Source: an uncultured Lacinutrix sp. | Lineage (GTDB): Bacteria; Bacteroidota; Bacteroidia; Flavobacteriales; Flavobacteriaceae | Direction of reading: 5' to 3' | Assembly: GCA_937129145.1 (NCBI GenBank) | Contig: CAKZMU010000078.1 | Span: 1-64,000, forward strand | Length of the DNA stretch: 64,000 bases | Shown: positions 10,509 through 19,685 of the stretch, one piece after another | Position numbering within the stretch: position 1 is the first letter of the stretch | Layout of the letters: every line of letters starts with the position of its first letter | Position numbers and translations under genes: made by a program | Notes under the pieces: generated by a model | Databases searched by the model: none | Told to the model about the DNA's origin: nothing | Seen by the model: only the letters and a program-made list of their open reading frames with translations

Positions 10509-11360
10509 ATGCAAGTAGCAAGCTCAAAAGAACATATAGCCAACATAGTCTTAGACTTAAGAAAAAATCACGATTCTATTGGGTTTGTGCCTACTATGGG
10601 TGCTTTACACGAAGGTCATTTGTCGTTAATAAGGAAGGCTTTGCAAGAAAATGAGGTTGTTTTTGTGAGTATTTTTGTGAATCCAACACAATTTGATAAT
10701 AAGAAAGACCTTAAAAATTACCCTCGAACTTTAGATAGAGATATTAAATTATTAAAAACAGTATCCGATTCTAAAATTTTTGTGTACGCACCAACAGTTG
10801 AAGATATTTATGGAAACCATACAAAAGCTGCTAGGTTTGATTTTGATGGATTAGAACATGAAATGGAAGGCGAATTTAGAGATGGTCATTTTGATGGTGT
10901 TGGTACTATTGTAAAACGTTTATTTGAAATTGTTACACCAGATGCTGCTTATTTTGGTGAAAAAGATTTTCAACAATTACAAATTATTAGAAAGTTAGTA
11001 GAAAAACACAAGTTACCAGTCACAATTGTTGGCTGTAAAATTCATCGTGAAACTACAGGTTTGGCAATGAGTTCAAGAAATGAGAGGTTGCTTCCGGAAT
11101 ATAAAAAAGCAGCACCATTCATTTTTAAAATCTTAAAAGATGCCAAGAAAAAATTTGGCACAAAAAGTGCTACAAAAGTAACGGAATGGGTCACTAAGCA
11201 ATTTGAAAAAAATCAACTTTTAGAGTTAGAATATTTTATAATTGCCGACATAGATACCTTAAAGCCAGTAAAAAGAAAATCACAATCAAAAAAATATCTT
11301 GCGTTTATTGCCGTTTATGCTGGAGAGATTAGGCTTATAGACAATATCGCACTAAATTAA
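10509..11360 (+). CDS. panC: Pantothenate synthetase
   Basis: Cytosolic ATP-dependent ligase joining pantoate and beta-alanine to make pantothenate (vitamin B5, CoA pathway). At 283 residues it matches the family length. Key motifs are [15 protein letters not shown] (the HIGH-like nucleotide-binding element, residues about 27-41), [23 protein letters not shown] and [12 protein letters not shown] (the KMSKS-like loop). It is followed after 13 bases by panD, which supplies beta-alanine, so the two cover consecutive steps. panB is not in the window. Confidence 0.98.
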   Translation: MQVASSKEHIANIVLDLRKNHDSIGFVPTMGALHEGHLSLIRKALQENEVVFVSIFVNPTQFDNKKDLKNYPRTLDRDIKLLKTVSDSKIFVYAPTVEDIYGNHTKAARFDFDGLEHEMEGEFRDGHFDGVGTIVKRLFEIVTPDAAYFGEKDFQQLQIIRKLVEKHKLPVTIVGCKIHRETTGLAMSSRNERLLPEYKKAAPFIFKILKDAKKKFGTKSATKVTEWVTKQFEKNQLLELEYFIIADIDTLKPVKRKSQSKKYLAFIAVYAGEIRLIDNIALN

Positions 11361-11361
11361 T

Positions 11362-11369
11362 TACCTTTG
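11362..11369 (+). promoter_or_regulatory. -7 promoter box immediately before panD, predicted leaderless start
   Basis: TACCTTTG, a perfect consensus match, lies in the 13-base gap between panC and panD and only 4 bases before the panD ATG. If used, transcription would begin at or within a base of the start codon. It may add panD-specific expression on top of read-through from panC. Confidence 0.55.
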
Positions 11370-11373
11370 CCCA

Positions 11374-11724
11374 ATGCAAATTCAAGTTGTAAAATCTAAA
11401 ATTCACCGTGTAAAAGTTACAGGTGCAGATTTAAATTATATAGGAAGCATTACCATTGATGAAGACTTAATGGACGCTGCCAATATTATTCAAGGTGAAA
11501 AAGTTCAAATTGTAAATAATGACAATGGCGAACGCCTTGAAACCTACGTTATTCCTGGCCCTAGAAATAGTGGAGAAATCACCTTAAATGGTGCTGCTGC
11601 AAGAAAAGTTGCCGTAGGTGACACGCTTATTTTAATAACCTACGCGTTTATGGATATTGAAGAAGCCAAAACTTTTAAGCCATCGTTGGTATTTCCAGAT
11701 GAAAGTACCAATTTATTAAAATAA
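11374..11724 (+). CDS. panD: Aspartate 1-decarboxylase proenzyme
   Basis: Pyruvoyl enzyme that decarboxylates aspartate to beta-alanine for pantothenate synthesis. At 116 residues it has the normal size. The self-cleavage site Gly24-Ser25 lies in YIGSITID, where Ser25 becomes the pyruvoyl group. Other conserved features are [14 protein letters not shown], the [17 protein letters not shown] segment and the [17 protein letters not shown] core. It sits 13 bases behind panC with its own -7 box in the gap and 4 bases ahead of the flippase-like gene. Confidence 0.98.
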   Translation: MQIQVVKSKIHRVKVTGADLNYIGSITIDEDLMDAANIIQGEKVQIVNNDNGERLETYVIPGPRNSGEITLNGAAARKVAVGDTLILITYAFMDIEEAKTFKPSLVFPDESTNLLK

Positions 11725-11728
11725 AGCA

Positions 11729-12706
11729 TTGAGCAAACAAGCAAAGAGTATTGTAAAAATAGTACTTCCGTTACTTTTGGGAGTGGTATTGGTTTGGTAT
11801 TCATTATCTCAAATTTCTTTAGCTGAATTAGCTGATTACTTTAAAAATGCGAATTATACTTGGGTAGGTTTAGGAGTTGTATTAGGTATTTTAAGTCATC
11901 TCTCAAGAGCTTATCGGTGGAAATTTATGATTAACCCATTGGGCTATAAATTGCATCTCCCCAATAGTTTTATGGCTGTGATGGCAGCATATCTTATTAA
12001 TTACACCATACCAAGAGCAGGTGAAATATCAAGAGCATCAATAGTTGCCAATTATGAAGGGATTCCATTTGAAAAAGGATTTGGAACCATCGTTGCCGAA
12101 CGCATTGCAGATTTAGTAATGATATTGCTAATAATAGCCATAACCTTGTTTTTGGAGTTTGATTACATCTATAAGTTTTTTGCCGAACGATTTGACCCTT
12201 ATAAAATCCTTTTCGGAGTTTTAGGGTTAATCATACTTTTTGTAGTGTTTGTAGTATTTATAAACCGAAGTAATTCTAAAATAGCCTTAAAAATTAAAGA
12301 TTTTGTCGCTGGATTAATTGAAGGTGTTTTAAGTATCTTTAGAATGCAACAAAAATGGGCATTTATAGGGCACACCGTGTTTATTTGGCTTATGTACGTG
12401 TTGATGTTTTACGTGACGACGTTTGCGGTAGACGAAACCTCAGGTTTACCGTTTGCAGCCATTTTAATAGGATTTATTTCTGGGAGCTTTAGTATTGCGG
12501 CTACCAATGGTGGTGTTGGCTCGTATCCTGTAGCAATATTTGCAGCATTCTCAGTTTTTGGAATTGCTAAAGAGCCAAGTATAGGTTTTGGATATATCAT
12601 GTGGGCAGCACAAACCTTAATGGTCATTGTTTTAGGGGGCTTATCGTTGCTGTTTTTACCTATTTACAACAAAAATCGAAAAACAAGCAATAAAGAGCTA
12701 ACATAA
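11729..12706 (+). CDS. Lysylphosphatidylglycerol synthase TM region / flippase-like membrane protein (UPF0104 type)
   Basis: A 325-residue polytopic inner-membrane protein with about eight hydrophobic segments. It belongs to the broad family containing the membrane half of MprF and related flippase-like proteins; the soluble aminoacyltransferase half is absent. Signatures include LSHLSRAYRWKFMI near residue 58, the AAYLINYTIPRAGEISRASIVANYEGIPFEKGFGTIVAERI segment, and the late ATNGGVGSYPVAIFAAFSVFG. The start is TTG (11729); no ATG fits, and it follows panD by 4 bases. A lipid-translocation role is inference from the family. The link to pantothenate genes appears to be gene order only. Confidence 0.85.
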   Translation: MSKQAKSIVKIVLPLLLGVVLVWYSLSQISLAELADYFKNANYTWVGLGVVLGILSHLSRAYRWKFMINPLGYKLHLPNSFMAVMAAYLINYTIPRAGEISRASIVANYEGIPFEKGFGTIVAERIADLVMILLIIAITLFLEFDYIYKFFAERFDPYKILFGVLGLIILFVVFVVFINRSNSKIALKIKDFVAGLIEGVLSIFRMQQKWAFIGHTVFIWLMYVLMFYVTTFAVDETSGLPFAAILIGFISGSFSIAATNGGVGSYPVAIFAAFSVFGIAKEPSIGFGYIMWAAQTLMVIVLGGLSLLFLPIYNKNRKTSNKELT

Positions 12707-12735
12707 AATCACTTCCTTTTTTAGCCCTAATTGTG

Positions 12736-12743
12736 TACCTTGC
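12736..12743 (+). promoter_or_regulatory. Possible imperfect -7 box before the esterase-like gene
   Basis: TACCTTGC differs from TAnnTTTG by one base, 27 bases before the ATG at 12771. It is the only candidate in the 64-base gap and is weak evidence. Confidence 0.3.
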
Positions 12744-12770
12744 CATTATAAATCTCAAATCAAAATTAAG

Positions 12771-13919
12771 ATGAAAACCAAACTAACCACTTGCATTGCC
12801 ATACTTTGTTTTAGCCTTTTAAATGCCCAAACGATTTACGAAGAGTTTCAATCAGCAAAGCTTGGTACTTCAAGAGAATTAAAAATTCAATTACCAAGAA
12901 ATTACGAAGAAAACACAGAAAAACTATACCCAATTTTTATAGTTTTCGATGGTGATTATTTATTTGAACCTGTAGCTGGAAATGTAGATTATTACTCCTA
13001 TTGGGAAGATATGCCTGAAGCCATAGTAGTGGGAATTAATCAAGTTAATTCAAGAGATGAGGATAATTATTATTCTGACCAAACGTATTTTCCAGCAGAA
13101 ACAGGTGTAAAATTCTTTGAGTTTATTGGTATGGAACTTATTCCTTATATCGAAGATAAATATAGGACAGCAAATTTTAGAGTGGCAGTTGGTCATGGTG
13201 AAACAGCTAATTTTATAAACTATTACTTGTTCAAAAAAGAACCTCTTTTTAATGCTTATGTGGCTTTAAGTCCAGATTTAGCGATGAGTATGCTTGAGAA
13301 TTTACCAACTAGACTTAGTGAATTCGAAAGGAAAATATTTTACTATTTATCAACTTCAACCAACGATATAAAACCATTAAAAGAAGACGCCAACATTTTA
13401 AATAAGCGTCTTTCAGGGCTAGAAAATAAAAATGTGTTTTTCGCTTTTAATGAGTTTGAGGGCCCAACCCATTATTCCTTACCAGCACATGCCATTCCAA
13501 ATGCTTTGGAAAACATCTTTTTTGTGTTTCAGCCTATAAGTAAAAAGGAATATTCAGAGCGTATAGTAACTTTAGAGACTTCTCCTGTAGAATATTTGAA
13601 TGAAAAATATAGCATGATTAAAGAACTGTTTAATATAGAAAAGCAGGTACTTATCAATGACTTTAGGGCAGTAGCAGCAGCAATAGAAAAAAACAAAACG
13701 TTTAATGAATATGAGGCTTTAGGTAAATTGGCTAGAAAAGAGTACCCAGATACTTTGTTAGGAAATTACTATTTAGGACGTTTTTACGAAGAAACAGGCG
13801 AACCTAAAAAAGCTATGCGAACTTATAAATCGGCTTATGTTCTAGAAGAAATTGGAGGTTATACAAAAGATGAAATGTTAGAAAGAGCTGATGCAATTAA
13901 ACGAGATTTTGGATATTAA
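12771..13919 (+). CDS. Secreted alpha/beta-hydrolase-fold (esterase D-like) protein with altered nucleophile motif and a C-terminal TPR-like segment
   Basis: A 382-residue protein with a signal peptide (MKTKLTTCIAILCFSLLNAQ), predicted periplasmic or secreted. Residues 25-270 look like the esterase D/enterochelin-esterase branch of the alpha/beta hydrolases: RELKIQLPRNYEE, YPIFIVFDGDYLFEP and EAIVVGINQVNSRDEDN. The nucleophile elbow, usually GHSxGG, reads VGHGETAN here, so the catalytic Ser is replaced by Gly. A late FEGPTHYSLP supplies a possible His. Residues about 330-375 resemble one or two TPR units (LGNYYLGRFYEETGEPKKAMRTYKSAY). It ends directly before the radA ATG with no spacer. It may be a pseudoenzyme or use different chemistry. 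Confidence 0.75.
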   Translation: MKTKLTTCIAILCFSLLNAQTIYEEFQSAKLGTSRELKIQLPRNYEENTEKLYPIFIVFDGDYLFEPVAGNVDYYSYWEDMPEAIVVGINQVNSRDEDNYYSDQTYFPAETGVKFFEFIGMELIPYIEDKYRTANFRVAVGHGETANFINYYLFKKEPLFNAYVALSPDLAMSMLENLPTRLSEFERKIFYYLSTSTNDIKPLKEDANILNKRLSGLENKNVFFAFNEFEGPTHYSLPAHAIPNALENIFFVFQPISKKEYSERIVTLETSPVEYLNEKYSMIKELFNIEKQVLINDFRAVAAAIEKNKTFNEYEALGKLARKEYPDTLLGNYYLGRFYEETGEPKKAMRTYKSAYVLEEIGGYTKDEMLERADAIKRDFGY

Positions 13920-15278
13920 ATGGCTAAAGTAAAAACAACCTTTTATTGTCAAAATTGTGGCACTCAATATTCTAAATGGCAAGGACAATGCACAGCCTGT
14001 AAAGAGTGGAATACAATAGCCGAAGAAGTGATTCAAAAAGCCGAAAAAAGCGATTGGAAAACACCTTCAAACTCATCAAAAAGAGTTTCAAAACCTTTGT
14101 TGATTAACGAGATTGACGTGTCACAAGAAGCACGAATGCAAACAAGTGATGCTGAATTTAATCGTGTGTTGGGCGGAGGTATTGTTCCTGGGTCATTAAC
14201 ACTTCTAGGTGGCGAACCAGGAATTGGCAAGAGTACTTTACTTTTACAAATTGCCTTAAAATTGTCATATAAAACGCTTTATGTGTCTGGCGAAGAAAGT
14301 CAAAAGCAAATAAAAATGCGTGCTGAACGCATTAACCCAAATAGTAATAATTGCTACATATTAACAGAAACAAAAACACAAAATATCTTTAAACAAATTG
14401 AGGCTTTAGAGCCTGATATTGTCGTGGTTGATTCTATTCAAACATTGCATAGCGATTATATCGAGTCATCATCTGGTAGTATTTCTCAAATTAAAGAATG
14501 CACCACAGAACTAATAAAATTTGCAAAAGAAACAGCAACACCTGTGGTTTTAATTGGCCATATTACAAAAGATGGCAATATTGCTGGTCCAAAAATACTG
14601 GAGCACATGGTCGATACAGTCTTGCAATTTGAAGGCGATAGAAATCATGTGTTTAGAATTCTCAGAGCCAACAAAAACCGTTTTGGCTCAACTAACGAAC
14701 TAGGTATTTATGAAATGCAAGGTTCTGGATTGCGTGAAGTTTCCAATCCAAGTGAAATACTTATTTCTAAAAAAGACGAAGAACTCTCAGGAAATGCTGT
14801 AGCTGCAACCCTAGAAGGCATGCGACCTTTAATGATTGAGGTGCAAGCCTTGGTAAGTACAGCAGTTTATGGAACACCGCAACGAAGTGCTACAGGGTTT
14901 AATGCCAAGCGACTCAATATGCTATTAGCTGTTTTGGAAAAGAGAGCAGGATTCCGTTTAGGTGCCAAAGATGTCTTTTTAAACATTACTGGAGGCATCA
15001 CAGTCGATGACCCAGCAATAGATTTAGCTGTGGTTGCAGCCATTTTATCTTCCAATGAAGATGAAGCTTTGCAAAAAGATTTTTGCTTTGCAGCTGAGGT
15101 TGGACTCTCTGGAGAAATACGTCCTGTACAACGTGTAGAGCAACGTATTTTAGAAGCTGAAAAATTAGGTTTTTCAACTATTTTTGTTTCTAAATACAAC
15201 AAGATTTCACTAAAAAATACAGCTATTAAAATTCAACTGATTTCTAAAATTGAGGATTTGGTTGAGTTTGTGGTTTAA
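13920..15278 (+). CDS. radA: DNA repair protein RadA
   Basis: RecA-related ATPase and branch-migration helicase that helps process recombination intermediates. At 452 residues it is full length. An N-terminal four-Cys zinc finger (CQNCG then CTACKEW, residues 10-31) is followed by Walker A GGEPGIGKST (about 98-107), the RadA-specific KNRFG motif in RANKNRFGSTNELGIYEM, and a C-terminal Lon-protease-like domain (VEVQALVSTA and LNITGGITVDDPAIDLAVV). The ATG is immediately after the preceding gene's stop, indicating co-transcription. Confidence 0.98.
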   Translation: MAKVKTTFYCQNCGTQYSKWQGQCTACKEWNTIAEEVIQKAEKSDWKTPSNSSKRVSKPLLINEIDVSQEARMQTSDAEFNRVLGGGIVPGSLTLLGGEPGIGKSTLLLQIALKLSYKTLYVSGEESQKQIKMRAERINPNSNNCYILTETKTQNIFKQIEALEPDIVVVDSIQTLHSDYIESSSGSISQIKECTTELIKFAKETATPVVLIGHITKDGNIAGPKILEHMVDTVLQFEGDRNHVFRILRANKNRFGSTNELGIYEMQGSGLREVSNPSEILISKKDEELSGNAVAATLEGMRPLMIEVQALVSTAVYGTPQRSATGFNAKRLNMLLAVLEKRAGFRLGAKDVFLNITGGITVDDPAIDLAVVAAILSSNEDEALQKDFCFAAEVGLSGEIRPVQRVEQRILEAEKLGFSTIFVSKYNKISLKNTAIKIQLISKIEDLVEFVV

Positions 15279-15283
15279 AATGA

Positions 15284-15754
15284 ATGAAACATACAATTTT
15301 ACTTTTTATTTGTCTTTTTTCTTGTGGAACTAATCCTTCTAAAAACTCAAGCTATATAATTAATCAAATAGACTATTATGTACAACAAACTGATAATAAT
15401 AAGAGTTTAGTAGAATCAATTATTGAGGGTGTAATAACTGATGAAAAAGGAGAAAAAGATACTGGAGGGTTTGAATATTACGAACTCTATGATGATAACA
15501 GAAAGGAATTATATAGAATTAGAGATTATGAGACTATTAATGACCTTTATTTTGAAAGGTTGTTTTATTTTAAGAAAATGAAATTGGTATTTGTTCAAAC
15601 AAAGAAATTAAGAAATAATATAGAGATAGAAAAAAGTGAAGCTTACCTCCAAAATTCTGAAGTAATTTATAAAGACAATATTAGTTCTAAAAAGATTGAT
15701 TTTTTAATTAACAGAGCAAAGACTTACGTTAATCAATTTAAAAATAGTTTATAA
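15284..15754 (+). CDS. Small predicted lipoprotein, unknown function
   Basis: 156 residues beginning MKHTILLFICLFSCGTNPSK, a short signal with a lipobox-like LFSC and Cys14. The rest is charged and rich in Tyr, Lys and Asn, with no family I recognise. It begins 5 bases after the radA stop and is probably co-transcribed with it. AT content is higher than in radA, typical of fast-evolving lineage-specific genes. Confidence 0.6.
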   Translation: MKHTILLFICLFSCGTNPSKNSSYIINQIDYYVQQTDNNKSLVESIIEGVITDEKGEKDTGGFEYYELYDDNRKELYRIRDYETINDLYFERLFYFKKMKLVFVQTKKLRNNIEIEKSEAYLQNSEVIYKDNISSKKIDFLINRAKTYVNQFKNSL

Positions 15755-15786
15755 TAATTTTACCTAGCTATTTTCCCAAAATTCCT

Positions 15787-15794
15787 TAATTTCG
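15787..15794 (+). promoter_or_regulatory. Possible -7 box for ileS
   Basis: TAATTTCG, one mismatch from TAnnTTTG, lies 24 bases before the ileS ATG, a normal leader distance. No T-box or other structured leader is seen. Confidence 0.35.
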
Positions 15795-15818
15795 CTCATC
15801 GAAATGAAATAGGATATA

Positions 15819-18800
15819 ATGGGTACTAAATTTCCTGAATATAAAGGACTTGACTTACCAAAAGTAGCGGAAGAAATTCTCAGCTATTGGCAAGAAAATA
15901 ATGTGTTTGAAAAAAGTGTAACAACACGTGAAGGAAGTAAACCTTACGTGTTTTTTGAAGGGCCTCCTTCAGCCAATGGATTACCAGGAGTTCACCACGT
16001 ATTAGCTCGTGCTATCAAAGATATTTTTCCTCGTTATAAAACCATGAAAGGTTACCAAGTAAAGCGTAAAGCAGGTTGGGATACTCATGGACTTCCAATT
16101 GAACTTGGTGTAGAAAAAGAACTTGGAATTACTAAAGAAGATATTGGTAAAACCATTTCGGTTGAAGATTATAATACTGCTTGTCGTAAAGCAGTTATGC
16201 GATATACTGATGTTTGGAATGATTTAACTCAAAAAATGGGTTATTGGGTTGATATGGATGATCCATATGTGACATACGAACCTAAATATATGGAGTCGGT
16301 TTGGTGGTTATTAAAGCAAATTTATAATAAACGTTTGCTATATAAAGGCTATACCATTCAGCCATATTCACCAAAGGCAGGAACAGGTTTGAGTTCACAT
16401 GAGTTGAATCAACCTGGAACTTATCAGGATGTGACAGATACCACAGTTGTAGCACAGTTTAAAGCTAACGAGCACTCATTACCTGAGTTTCTAAAAAAGT
16501 TTGACCATCTTCATTTTTTAGCTTGGACAACCACACCTTGGACACTTCCAAGTAACACAGCTTTAACCGTTGGTCCAAAAATCGATTATGTTGTAGTAGC
16601 AACTTATAATCAATATACGTTTGAGCCAATTCATGTGATATTAGCAAAGAATTTGGTTGAAAAACAATTTACAGGAAAGTATCATAAAACTAATGAAGTT
16701 TCTGAGCTTTCAGGTTTTTCAAAAGATGATAAAAAGATTCCATTTTTTATTGCGACTGAGTGTAAAGGAAAAGATTTAGTTGGGATAACTTATGAGCAGC
16801 TATTAACTTATGCTTTACCAAATGACAATCCAGAAAATGCTTTTAGAGTTATTTCTGGAGATTTTGTAACCACAGAAGATGGAACAGGAATTGTACATAC
16901 AGCACCAACTTTTGGAGCAGATGATGCCTTGGTTGCAAAACAAGCTACTCCAGAAATTCCGCCAATGTTAGTAAAAGATGACAATGAGAATTTAGTGCCT
17001 CTTGTAGATTTACAAGGTCGTTTTAGACCAGAACTTGGAGAGTTTGCTGGTAAGTATGTGAAGAATGAATATTATAATGATGGTGAAGCTCCAGAAAAAT
17101 CTGTGGATGTTGAGTTAGCTATTAAATTAAAAATAGAAAACAAGGCTTTTAAGGTTGAAAAATATAAACACAGTTATCCAAATTGCTGGAGAACTGATAA
17201 GCCAATTTTATACTATCCATTAGATTCTTGGTTCATCAAAGTTACAGACGTAAAAGATAGAATGGTAGAATTAAACGATACCATTAATTGGAAGCCAAAA
17301 TCTACAGGAACAGGACGATTTGGGAATTGGTTAGCAAACGCCAATGACTGGAATTTATCGCGTTCACGATATTGGGGAATTCCGTTACCAATTTGGAGAA
17401 CTGAAGATGGAAAAGAAGATATTTGTATTGGCTCAGTTGAAGAGTTAAAAGCTGAAATGGCAAAAGCTGTTGATGCTGGAGTTTTAGCTAAAGATATTTT
17501 TGAAGACTTTGAAGTTGGGAACAATTCCGAAGAGAATTACGCAAAAATAGATTTACATAAAAACATCGTAGATGAGATTGTTTTAGTATCACCAACAGGG
17601 CAACCAATGAAGCGTGAAAACGATTTAATTGATGTTTGGTTTGATTCAGGCTCGATGCCTTATGCTCAATGGCATTATCCTTTTGAAAACAAAGAAAAAA
17701 TCGATGAGAATAAATCATTCCCAGCAGATTTTATTGCAGAAGGTGTTGACCAAACCCGAGGTTGGTTCTATACACTTCATGCAATTGGAACAATGGTGTT
17801 TGACTCAGTTGCTTATAAAAATGTTGTATCAAATGGTTTAGTATTGGATAAGAATGGACAGAAAATGTCTAAACGTTTAGGGAATGCCACTGATCCGTTT
17901 GAAACTTTATCGACCTATGGAGCAGATGCCACACGATGGTACATGATAATGAATGCCAATCCATGGGATAACTTGAAATTTGATAGTGATGGAATTGAAG
18001 AAGTAAAACGCAAGTTTTTTGGAACACTTTACAATACGTATTCATTTTTCACTTTATATACAAATTTGGACAATTTCAGTTATACTGAAGCTGATATTCC
18101 GTTAAACGAACGACCAGAAATTGACCGATGGATTTTATCTGAATTACACACATTGATTCAGAAAGTTGATGTCTTTTATGCTGATTATGAACCAACAAAA
18201 GCAGCAAGAGCAATTTCAGATTTCACACAAGACTATGTAAGTAATTGGTTTGTGCGTTTAAGTAGAAGGCGATTCTGGAAAGGTGATTATCAAGAAGATA
18301 AAATTTCAGCATACCAAACGCTATACACCTGTATGGTAACCATCGCTAAGTTAGGAGCGCCAATTGCACCTTTCTTTATGGATAAGCTGTATTTGGATTT
18401 GAATTCAGTAACCAAAAAAGAATCTTTTGAGAGTGTGCATTTAGCAGAATTCCCAAAATTTGACGAAAGTTATGTTGATAAGTCATTGGAGCGTAAAATG
18501 GAAGCAGCCCAAACAATATCATCATTGGTTTTATCGTTACGAGCTAAAGAAAAGATTAAAGTACGTCAGCCACTTCAAAAAATAATGGTGCCTATTAGTA
18601 GTGACACCCAGAAAAATGAAATATTAGCGGTTGCTGACTTGATTAAGTCTGAAGTAAATGTAAAAGAAATTGAAGTTTTAGAAGATGCTTCGGATATTTT
18701 AGTAAAACAGATAAAACCAAACTTTAAAGTGCTAGGACCACGTTTTGGAAAAGACATGAAAGCGGTGGCGCAAGCAGTTAATAACTTTGAAGCTGAGGAT

Positions 18801-19223
18801 ATCAAAAATATCGAGCAAAACGGTACTTTTGACGTTGAAATTAATGGAAAAATTATTACATTGGAGAAGTCTGATGTTGAGATAACATCGCAAGATATCG
18901 AAGGATGGCTTGTGGCTAGCCAAGGAGCTTTAACAGTAGCACTGGATGTGACATTAACAGACGACTTAAAGAAAGAAGGTATTGCAAGAGAATTGGTAAA
19001 CCGAATTCAAAATTTACGTAAGGATTCTGGTTTTGAGTTGACAGATAGAATAGCAGTACAATTTAAAAAAGACGAACAAATTATTAATGCAATAAATAAA
19101 AACTTAGAGTACATAAAAACCGAGACATTAACAGATGAATTGGAGATTTTAGACGACTTAAATAATGGTATAGATATTGCCTTTGATGATGTAAATACCA
19201 AATTATTTATTCAAAAAATTTAG
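15819..19223 (+). CDS. ileS: Isoleucyl-tRNA synthetase (long, Bacteroidota type)
   Basis: Charges tRNA-Ile with isoleucine and edits mis-activated valine. At 1134 residues it is about 200 longer than E. coli IleS, matching the long eukaryote-like group. The HIGH-like element is FEGPPSANGLPGVHHVLAR (residues about 47-64). Editing-domain signatures include WTTTPWTLPSNTAL and GTGIVHTAPTFGADD. The class I second signature is KMSKR (about 682-686), with Arg instead of the second Ser of KMSKS, followed by LGNATDPF. The anticodon-binding region contains NWFVRLSRRRFW. It is followed by a DksA-like gene after 4 bases. Confidence 0.97.
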   Translation: MGTKFPEYKGLDLPKVAEEILSYWQENNVFEKSVTTREGSKPYVFFEGPPSANGLPGVHHVLARAIKDIFPRYKTMKGYQVKRKAGWDTHGLPIELGVEKELGITKEDIGKTISVEDYNTACRKAVMRYTDVWNDLTQKMGYWVDMDDPYVTYEPKYMESVWWLLKQIYNKRLLYKGYTIQPYSPKAGTGLSSHELNQPGTYQDVTDTTVVAQFKANEHSLPEFLKKFDHLHFLAWTTTPWTLPSNTALTVGPKIDYVVVATYNQYTFEPIHVILAKNLVEKQFTGKYHKTNEVSELSGFSKDDKKIPFFIATECKGKDLVGITYEQLLTYALPNDNPENAFRVISGDFVTTEDGTGIVHTAPTFGADDALVAKQATPEIPPMLVKDDNENLVPLVDLQGRFRPELGEFAGKYVKNEYYNDGEAPEKSVDVELAIKLKIENKAFKVEKYKHSYPNCWRTDKPILYYPLDSWFIKVTDVKDRMVELNDTINWKPKSTGTGRFGNWLANANDWNLSRSRYWGIPLPIWRTEDGKEDICIGSVEELKAEMAKAVDAGVLAKDIFEDFEVGNNSEENYAKIDLHKNIVDEIVLVSPTGQPMKRENDLIDVWFDSGSMPYAQWHYPFENKEKIDENKSFPADFIAEGVDQTRGWFYTLHAIGTMVFDSVAYKNVVSNGLVLDKNGQKMSKRLGNATDPFETLSTYGADATRWYMIMNANPWDNLKFDSDGIEEVKRKFFGTLYNTYSFFTLYTNLDNFSYTEADIPLNERPEIDRWILSELHTLIQKVDVFYADYEPTKAARAISDFTQDYVSNWFVRLSRRRFWKGDYQEDKISAYQTLYTCMVTIAKLGAPIAPFFMDKLYLDLNSVTKKESFESVHLAEFPKFDESYVDKSLERKMEAAQTISSLVLSLRAKEKIKVRQPLQKIMVPISSDTQKNEILAVADLIKSEVNVKEIEVLEDASDILVKQIKPNFKVLGPRFGKDMKAVAQAVNNFEAEDIKNIEQNGTFDVEINGKIITLEKSDVEITSQDIEGWLVASQGALTVALDVTLTDDLKKEGIARELVNRIQNLRKDSGFELTDRIAVQFKKDEQIINAINKNLEYIKTETLTDELEILDDLNNGIDIAFDDVNTKLFIQKI

Positions 19224-19227
19224 AACT

Positions 19228-19611
19228 ATGGCAGAAGGAAATACAGTAAGATATTCTGACAAGGATTTAGCAGAATTCAAAACGCTCATTCAAGAAAAAA
19301 TTGACAAAGCACAACACGATTTAGAATTGATTAAAAGTGCTTATATGAACGACCATAACAATGGTACAGAAGATACAGCACCAACGTTTAAAGCGTTTGA
19401 TGAAGGAAGCGCAGTTATGAGTAAAGAATCAAACTCACAATTGGCAATTCGTCAAGAAAAATTTATTCGCGATTTAAAGAATGCTTTAATTAGAATTGAA
19501 AATAAAACCTATGGTGTTTGTCGTGTCACAGGAAAACTTATCAATAAAAAACGTTTAGAGTTAGTCCCTCATGCAACTTTGAGCATAGAAGCTAAAAACA
19601 TGCAAAAATAA
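19228..19611 (+). CDS. TraR/DksA family protein with degenerate zinc finger
   Basis: 127 residues resembling the DksA/TraR family of RNA-polymerase secondary-channel factors. It has an N-terminal charged coiled-coil (about 10-80) and a C-terminal globular part YGVCRVTGKLINKKRLELVPHATLSIEAKN. Family members usually carry four zinc-binding Cys; here only one Cys (in YGVC) remains, so zinc binding is probably lost. It lies 4 bases behind ileS and ends just before a strong terminator. A transcription-regulatory role is inferred from family membership only. Confidence 0.85.
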   Translation: MAEGNTVRYSDKDLAEFKTLIQEKIDKAQHDLELIKSAYMNDHNNGTEDTAPTFKAFDEGSAVMSKESNSQLAIRQEKFIRDLKNALIRIENKTYGVCRVTGKLINKKRLELVPHATLSIEAKNMQK

Positions 19612-19633
19612 GATACAGTTATACTTATTTATA

Positions 19634-19658
19634 AAACGTCTCTTAGAGGCGTTTTTTT
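19634..19658 (+). terminator. Rho-independent terminator after the DksA-like gene
   Basis: A 9-bp stem (19634-19642 with 19646-19654, one T-G wobble), a 3-base loop and a run of T's. It separates ileS/DksA from lspA. Confidence 0.8.
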
Positions 19659-19685
19659 ATATTTACCTTTTAAACCTATTGCTTA

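Noticed and set aside
10404-10514. 37-residue N-terminal extension of the glycogen-synthase-like protein
   Set aside because: It overlaps the divergent promoters and the panC start, and the family begins at MKDKRILYVSSE.
15755-15818. T-box or other structured leader before ileS
   Set aside because: The 64-base gap is too short and lacks any T-box-like structure; T-boxes are not expected in this phylum.
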